From positions 62,001-126,000 of the forward strand of contig JARBJD010000044.1 of NCBI GenBank assembly GCA_033064195.1: a DNA stretch of 64,000 nucleotides. The letters run 5' to 3'. The notes beneath the pieces were generated by a model. That model saw nothing but the letters and a program-made list of their open reading frames with translations. It made no database searches and was not told the origin of the DNA. The translations under genes were made by a program, and so were the position numbers. This DNA comes from Blattamonas nauphoetae. Its lineage: Eukaryota > Preaxostyla > Oxymonadida. This document shows positions 57,902 through 64,000 of this stretch, piece by piece; within the stretch, counting starts at the first letter, position 1, and each line of letters opens with the position of its first letter.

Positions 57902-60736
57902 ATGTCCCGTCTAAAAGGTCAGTTCCATCTCCAATTGACAAGCTCGAAGGACGGTTGTCACTCAGTCATCGAATCCGCTCACAACTGAGAATTTCTACTT
58001 GCAGAAAAGAAGAAGAATTGATGTAGAACGCCAAAAGGCAAAAACTTTCCGAAATTGTGAGAATGACCAAGAAAGGCGACGACGCGAAGGACACAAAAGG
58101 GAAGGGGATGAAGACGACTAAGTTGAGGTTGATGAGGACATCGAAGGAGAATTTGAACAGGCAGATAATGAGAAAGACGAAACACGAAGCGTGGGAGAGA
58201 ATGAAAACGTTGAAGAAAACGAACCTGAACCAACTGGCGAAATGGAAGAAGATGAATAAAACGACAATACTGAAGACGAATAGGAAGAGGCAGTTGAAGA
58301 TGAGGGTGAACAAGACGATGGAGATGCCGATGACATCCAACCAGAAAATGAGCAACTCGAACACAAAGACAAAAATGCTGAAAAACAGTATGAAGAAATG
58401 GACGAAGATGCCGGATCTGAACAGAATGCTGATGCGAAGAAAACGAGAATGACGAAGCTGTCGAAAGCGAACATCTCGACGATGAAGATCCTGACGCTGC
58501 CGGTCCTGAAAATGAGCAAGCTGAATCTGAACATGAAGATTTGCAGGAGAAAGATGATGGAAAAGCTGAAGACGTGGACGATTACGAAGAAGACAAAGTT
58601 AAATCGAAGAAATCGAAAGTGATGTCAAAACAAGCTCGTTTGGTGCACTAGCCCAAAAAGAAGAATCAAATGATGAAGAAAACGAGCTGCAAGAAAACGA
58701 TCAAAATGATGAAGACGATGAGGAGTTTGTAGAAGCAGCGGATGAACAAGCAGAAGCCGACGATCAATTTGAAGACGATGAACAAGCAGAAGGAACAGAA
58801 TTGAAAGTAGAAAAAGAAGAACACAGCAAACACTCAGTCAAATCAAGGGAGAGATTAAAATCAAGCAAATTGTCCCGGAGTTCGAAGTAAAGTTGGGAAT
58901 CAAAATCTCACCCTCAGAATCTAGGAAGTCACTCTCTTCAGAAGAAAAAGAGGAAGTATTGGAAGAATAAAAACCCGAAGAACAATATGGACAGGAGGAA
59001 GAGTTTGAAGACCAACTGGAATATGAAGGAGAGAAAGGAGACAGCATCGATCATCAGCCGGACAAGGAACCAGAGCATCACTCGGAAACAAATGACAATG
59101 ACGACGAAATTGTGAAAAAAGAGCATTTTAGGGAGACAGGAGGTGGAGAAGAAGGATCGGTGCGTGAAACAGCCACCTCCGCGCGATCCTCGTCCTCATG
59201 CGCCTCTTTCACAACATCTTCCAAGAACACTCCAAAACTTACTCCGAGCGACTCTCCTCTTCTCATCGACACCACTTCTGTCCAGTTTGACAACCTGCTT
59301 CCTGTCTCGCCTGCAGCCCCCAAACACGAGACAGTGTTGGTGGACACGAGTGTGCCTCTGTTTGACGACAGCATCTTCTTCAACGCAGACTTCTCGTCTC
59401 GCTTCCTCTCTCGACGCCGTCCCTCGTCGCAGTCGTTCTTCGTCGACCATGGCTACTCCATCTCTGACCACCTCGTCAGCAAACGGCATCTGCTACCTCT
59501 TCCCTTCTGCGGAGAGGAAGGTGTGGGTCTCGCCCAGACAATCATCTCTTCAGTTGTGTCTGCCTTCTCCACCACAAGCGACAGCCGACACGAAAACAGC
59601 TTCGGTCCATCTTCCACATTCTCGTTCACTCCAATCTCACAGAACATCTACAACCGAACGGACAACCCTGCAAGTCTCTTCATCCCTCCCTCGCCGACCC
59701 CGCAACAGGCGGCTTCAGCTCCCTCTCCTCTCTCCACTCTCCTCAACCTCTGCCCACACGAAATGTTCACGCTGACCTCAGACGACCTTCCGATGGTCGA
59801 CCATCTTCTGAGAAAGGGCTTCACGCAGTTCAACCCGCCAGCTTCGGGTTCGCCCAATGCAGCACTGAACAGAGACGAGACACTTGGAACGACGCTTCTC
59901 TCGCTCGTCGCCCTCTCCCTTCCGTTTGAACTGTCAGAAGAGAACGATACGCTTATTCTCCAACATGGACACATGTTGTCCCCTCCGTCGTCACATTCCA
60001 TCATTCTAACTCTCCCAATCACAACCGCCCATATGAAGGTGTTTACACACACACACAAGTTCTCTCTCGTCCATACTCCGCTTCTTCTGCTTCTCTCATC
60101 TCCATTCTAATCCGAACGAGGAGCAAGCCAACAACTCACCGCCTCGCAGGCATCTGTGGACAGTTGCTCACTCATCCATTCTTGGCTCCTTCCGCCTCGA
60201 GCTCATTACCCTGCTAGGCGAACCGAACAGTCCACTCCCAACTCCCAGTTCGTCCCACCCTGACTCTCCTGCATCAGCTCCCTCATCCCCCTCCATCCAC
60301 CTCACAAGTTATCTGTCATCCAGCAGCCCCACATCAGACAATCTGTTTGCTCCTCTCCCTCCTCATCCGCTCTCGCAGAAAGGAAAGAAGTAAGAGGCAG
60401 CAGGCATTCTCTCCCTCAATCTCGCTCCACTGTGACCGCGCGTATCATCCAGCAGATCCCACACCTCACCTCGATCCTCTGCGCTCTCTGGACACTCTCC
60501 AACAGAAGCTCCAAACACTCTTCTCCACTCACAGGCCCGCCTCGTGTGTGGACCGGGATTGTTTGACAATTGGTCAGTCTTTTGTTACAAGCGTAGCTCT
60601 GGACGCGGAACAAAGAACTGAAACGGAGGCAGAAGGCGACGTCGAGAGGGGATGGACCGGAAAGACATTGTCATCGCCTCAGAGTCAGATTTCTTCCTTC
60701 GTGGGTGAGATCAACTCTGATTTCACATCAATGTAA
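57902..60736 (+). pseudogene. Host-like acidic / Ser-Pro-rich coding sequence carried in the MULE
   Basis: From ~58050 to 58960 the plus strand encodes Glu/Asp/Gln-rich sequence in shifting frames (EVDEDIEGEFEQADNEKDET; QENDQNDEDDEEFVEAADEQ) with several in-frame stops. From ~58971 to 60110 one frame is open for ~380 codons: an acidic start, then Ser/Thr/Pro-rich sequence (PLLIDTTSVQFDNLLPVSPA, LCPHEMFTLTSDDLPMVDHL). Further pieces follow (ILGSFRLELITLLGEPNSPL near 60180; a 129-codon frame 60347-60736). An ATG near 57902 followed by a GT (MSRLK) may be its first exon. I recognise no domain. It looks like a captured host gene, now partly decayed. Confidence 0.55.
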
Positions 60737-60837
60737 CAATTTCAAAAAAAAGCGAGTTCACTATCACCTTCTTTGCTTTTCACGTCACTCTCTCTCTTTT
60801 TAGATGTTCCATTGTGAAAAATTATGACAGAAAAGTC

Positions 60838-60925
60838 AGATCTGCGTGTAGACCTGGAGATCTGCGCCTAGACTTTTTTTCAGATCTGCGTGTAGACTTT
60901 TCCGGATCTGAGTCTAGACCTACCC
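60838..60925 (-). repeat. Right TIR with tandem subterminal motif
   Basis: Inverted match of the left TIR, also four units (cagatctgcgtgtagac, gatctgcgcctagac, cagatctgcgtgtagac, gatctgagtctagac), ~85% alike by eye, ending ctaccc before the 9-bp repeat. Confidence 0.8.
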
Positions 60926-61140
60926 GTACGTCACGACCAACCTCAAACTTGGCCTCCACAGCTCAATCCATCCCCAAACTCTCGCAGACGCATCTCAGAA
61001 GTGAACAGCCTTCATTGAGGCGTTCGATCAGGCTCTTTCAGAGACAGGTCTCCAACATCCAACGACACAGCTCGTCGCAGCCAAAATTTCCGAAACATAA
61101 CTCCTAGGAACCATTCCCTCCACTTAACAACAAAACATCC
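60926..61140 (+). pseudogene. Pogo-like transposase remnant, right part
   Basis: Direct continuation of the remnant at 57095-57425 after the 9-bp repeat. The frame reads VTTNLKLGLHSSIHPQTLAD, ASQK, a stop, then TAFIEAFDQALSETGLQHPT and QLVAAKISET, against the intact copy's VTANIKRGLLSSIRPHALAD, ASQK, TAFIEALDQSLAD...DTGLHPPT, QPVASKITEA. About 12 residues are missing inside. Homology fades near 61140. Confidence 0.78.
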
Positions 61141-61834
61141 TCTCCAAACAGCAGTGAGAATCGAACCACCTGATGAACCACAGAGGGTTTCTCTTCAGAC
61201 ATTTCTATACCATACATCCCGTTCATTTATGTATCACATTCTTTCTTAGATCGTCAGAAAGGCCGAAGTTTTTTGTGATCTCCAGAGCTCATCCTCAAAG
61301 TTTGTTTTCTCTCTTTTTTTCAAATTTTTCCCTCTTTCCTAATCTTGGGTAGAAAGTTCAAAAGGGACGCTGCCGAGCTCTGTCCAGGCCATTATCTGCG
61401 CAAGTATCCAACTTTTCATGCGATTTGTATACTCTTCTCGCACTTTCACTCATCACCAATCGACCTTTTTACTCGACGAGGAAGGTGCCAGCCCTTCTCC
61501 CACTGATTTGGTTTTCTTTTAGGTGTTTCATTGAACTACAGTGCACACACATCAGTACTTCCAACGATTTGTTTCTGGAAAATCAACATACTTCGAAGAT
61601 GATACAATGAAGACAAATCAAAACGAAAAAGATGATGAGTGAAATGAAGAATCATGAAAATCAATGGGAAATGAGGATTGAAGAGTTGAGAGAAAATCTT
61701 TGCAGTGGGAGTTCTCTTTGAAGGAACAGGACAACGAGAAGATATTGCGATGATAATTCTTCACAGAATCATTTTAGACGGTGATGTTGAGGGGAGAGAA
61801 TATGATTCTGTTGTACTCAGTGAGATCCTCAGAA
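61141..61834. other. Non-coding stretch between transposon remnants
   Basis: AT-rich with T-runs. The longest open frame is 61 codons (61425-61610) without recognisable sequence. I see no RNA gene, repeat or regulatory element here. Confidence 0.4.
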
Positions 61835-63026
61835 TAGTGTGTCACAAAAGGGGGTCAAAGTAAAAAAATGGGGACCAAAAACATACATTTCGCCCCAGAT
61901 CAAAATGAAAAAATCATTCCTTACAGATGCCTCGATTTTCCAGCTTACTGATCTGGAAGAGTACCACAATATCTAGCACCGTGGAGAACGCTTCGTGAGG
62001 CTCTGCATCCAGCACAACATCCCGTTTTCGAGGATCTTTCGTCTCAATCTTGTTCCGAAGAAGATGTTTTACCGGGCCCTCAAACGGGTCCGGTTGAACC
62101 AACCATGCGGAAGGCGGGGGCGTCCGCCGAAGATTACCCCAGACAAACGTCAACAGGTCAATAAGCAGATCCATCGCGATCGACAAAGAAGAACATTTCA
62201 TTCAGCAATGGATGTCAGACGAATGGTATGACTTTTCTTTCTCCCTCACATCTTTCTTGTACCAAGAACTGATCTGAGCGCGCCCCATCGTTGATCCTCA
62301 TTCACAATTGTTGAGGACTTATGGATACACTTTTTTTGAGATGCTCACGATCTTGTCGCCAGAAGAAGTGAACAATACCCACATGAGAGGTTTAAGCAAT
62401 CCTCCAGAGCGGTGACCATCCCATGGATGGAGACAAATTGTCGACTGAACCAAATCCATACCTATCCTCCAGGGTTGATCGTGAACCTGGATGAGACTTT
62501 TGCATCCTCTGCACCCTTCCACAATGTTGTGGTTGCGGTGGAACCCAATGACCCCAGGCTTATTGTCCCGCACATACCAATACCAGCAAAAAACGACCAT
62601 AATCTGAACTGTATGCAGAGATGGGGAGTAATTGCCAACAATCATGATGGTTCAATCCCGAGAAGTCCCTGCCAAATATACACCGTACCAATCACCCTCA
62701 CTTTATATTCAAGCATCCACACAAACAAGGATGACGAACCCTCTATTTGCCACACTTTTTCAAATGTTCATACTGTCGCAATCCTGCAAAAGTGCCTATT
62801 TCTGGGAAAACAGAACAAAAGATGTCTCCTTATTTTGGATGGGCTGAAATCACATAATACCCCAAATGGATAGATGCTGGGTCAACAAAACAATTTAGAT
62901 ATGGTGATCCTTCCATCCCACACCACTCATCTCTTGCATCTTATTGATCAGTCTATCACGGCAAATTTTAAAGAACCATCTCCTCTACTCGATCACACCT
63001 CATCCTCTCCAGACAGCGAGTCATAA
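61835..63026 (+). pseudogene. Diverged pogo-like transposon with conserved intron
   Basis: Plus-strand copy of the family at 31315-32935. The left end reads tagtgtgtcacaaaaggggg, then taaaaaaatggggac, like the G-rich tips of the intact element. Exon 1 has GRRGRPPKITPDKRQQ and RRTFHSAMDVRRM, then a 41-nt GT..AG intron (62226-62266) exactly where the intact gene has its own. Exon 2 pieces: RPIVDPHSQLLRTYGYTFFE, NLDETFASSAPFHNVVVAVE, PNDPRLIVPHIPIPAKN, LLILDGLKSH and ILPSHTTHLLHLIDQSITAN. It carries several stops and frameshifts and the right end is not clear. Confidence 0.75.
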
Positions 63027-63327
63027 ACGATCCGAGAATCGTTTCGAGTTTCCGGGCTCTTCCCCCCAAACAGAGCCGATCCGATCAGCGACTCGGAGGT
63101 TTTTTCGTTCGGGCCCGCTCAGGGGCTTTCAACCCTCGACACACGCAGACAGCCACCCAGACTTTCAGAAGTTCTCCCTTCGAATTCCGTTGGTGATCAC
63201 CGGTATGTCATGTTGATCGCCCCAATGACATTTCATCTTCATCATTTCGGACTTATTCCAGCAAATATAAATAGTCAATTATCAAAAAACTGTGGAATGT
63301 ATGTAAAACAAGAATATAATCAACTCC
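63027..63327. other. Short intergenic stretch
   Basis: About 300 bp between two transposase remnants. A GC-rich part (63050-63180) is followed by AT-rich sequence. No feature recognised. Confidence 0.4.
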
Positions 63328-64000
63328 TTACTGTCTGTACTTCGGAGCCCATCGAGTGGGGAACTGCTGCCAATTCATAAAACCAAACAACGGGTTCCGA
63401 TCATCCTCACTTTTCTCCTTCTGTGATTCTTCCTCATCAGGGATGCAATGCTCTTCCATCTCTGTGAATACATCTTCATTGAGCGCAACAGTCCGTTTGC
63501 CTTTTGTCTCCTTTATTGTGAAGCCAGCATCGCGAAAAGCCAACCGGTTCTTTTTTTCGTCTGTACAACTTGCTAGTGTCAGGGCAGCTTCGCTAAATCG
63601 GTTTGTTTGCGTTCTAGCATCTTGTATTTCATTATCTTTTCGTTCCATTTGCTTCCAGGGCGGTGAAGGTCAGTTGGTCACATGGCTGAGTGAGATGGGA
63701 AGATGCAGGGGGAAGGTGAATAGGATGATGTTGTTAACTGCAAGGTTTTGCTTTATCTTCTCAGTTTTATGAATTTCAAGATTGTCCGCCAGAGCACCGC
63801 GGTATTGTCAAGGAGGTTTTGTTGGACACGGACTTTTGCACGTGTGGGATGAACTGTTCATCGATCCAGTCCATGTATTGATCTGACTGGATCAATCCAC
63901 TTTGGCTAACTCCGGTGACAGCATCTATATTTCCTTTCTTCACCTCCTGCGCAACCTTTCCGTCGAGTTTGTTCGCTTTGATGACGATCAATGGTTTTAC
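63328..64000 (-). pseudogene. DDE_1 (pogo/Tigger-type) transposase remnant, runs off the window
   Basis: Minus-strand relic of a different DDE_1 family. From the window end: VIKANKLDGKVAQEV, then VTGVSQSGLIQSDQYMDWID and EQFIPHV (the catalytic-core strand and W-x-x-x-FIP block), a frame change near 63780, ILFTFPLHLPISLSHVTN (equivalent of the FPPHLTHLLQPLD motif, with the Leu-Gln-Pro-Leu-Asp degraded), then SEAALTLASCTDEKKNRLAF and RDAGF, the C-terminal block. It has at least one frameshift and one stop, and the 5' part lies beyond base 64000. Confidence 0.6.

Larger units (their letters stand above)
57426..60925. mobile_element. Mutator-like (MULE) element, non-autonomous, 3,500 bp
   Basis: Bounded by ~90-bp terminal inverted repeats with tips gggtaagtctagactcagat (left) and gggtaggtctagactcagat (right, read inward). 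A perfect 9-bp direct repeat gtacgtcac flanks it (57417-57425 and 60926-60934). Long TIRs plus a 9-bp target duplication are the hallmark of Mutator-like elements. The interrupted transposase frame continues across the insertion, confirming the borders. I see no MULE transposase inside; the cargo is host-like coding sequence, so it resembles a Pack-MULE. Confidence 0.85.

Noticed and set aside
58250-58960. In-frame TAA and TAG within acidic sequence as a sign of a reassigned (Gln) code
   Set aside because: Conserved host genes in the window (SUMO, Sly1, TatD, WASHC4, S1 peptidase) end at TAA or TAG exactly where the family ends and use neither inside. The acidic region also has frameshifts, so the stops are decay.
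59143-59775. 210-codon overlapping frame in the MULE cargo
   Set aside because: Ser/Pro/Thr-rich shadow of the cleaner frame 58971-60110.

Overview
This window comes from a small-genome, intron-bearing microbial eukaryote. The evidence is genes in pieces with GT..AG introns, no operons or Shine-Dalgarno sites, and eukaryote-only products (SUMO, ATG5, Fab1/PIKfyve, WASH complex, gamma-tubulin complex). Stops of all three kinds end recognisable genes, and no in-frame TAA/TAG is needed inside a conserved gene, so the standard code is used. RSPH1-, CEP44- and GCP4-like genes imply a flagellum or centriole. A flagellated protist such as an oxymonad or other metamonad would fit, but nothing here proves the lineage.

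1-31.2 kb is a gene-dense host region on both strands. In order it holds SUMO (-), Sly1/SCFD1 (+), a GCP4-like protein (+), WASHC4/SWIP (+), Xaa-Pro aminopeptidase (+), a CEP44-like protein (-), a 2,580-residue Fab1/PIKfyve lipid kinase (-), a secreted trypsin-fold protease (+), VPS33 (-), a TatD-family nuclease (+), a Pho80-like cyclin (-), an RSPH1-like MORN protein (-), a mini nucleoplasmin-like protein (+), a possible 45-residue protein (+), an 8-TM tandem tetraspanin-like protein (+) and ATG5 (-). Spaces between genes are often under 100 bp. Introns cluster at 28-43 nt, and I placed their borders by reading frame plus family conservation. Sly1, WASHC4, Fab1, VPS33 and ATG5 all act in membrane traffic, endolysosome or autophagy; their nearness is probably chance.

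31.3-37.5 kb is a DNA-transposon zone: an apparently intact pogo-like element whose 469-residue transposase gene carries a 37-nt intron, a pair of inverted repeats around unidentified sequence, a 780-bp foldback element, a 79-bp palindrome, and a Tc1/mariner-type transposase with one in-frame stop.

37.5-55.8 kb is a macrosatellite: nine tandem copies of a ~1.95-kb unit made of a ~600-bp TIR element (A) plus a ~1.35-kb segment (B) that holds a 20/21-bp minisatellite. Two units carry the same second TIR element (D) at the same base, with empty sites in the other seven.

55.8-64 kb is a second transposon graveyard. A decayed pogo-like transposase gene is split by a 3,500-bp Mutator-like element with ~90-bp TIRs and a perfect 9-bp target duplication. 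That element carries decayed host-like coding sequence and no visible transposase (Pack-MULE-like). Another diverged pogo-like copy keeps the same intron position, and a separate DDE_1 transposase remnant runs off the window end. I saw no rRNA, tRNA, CRISPR or retroelement.
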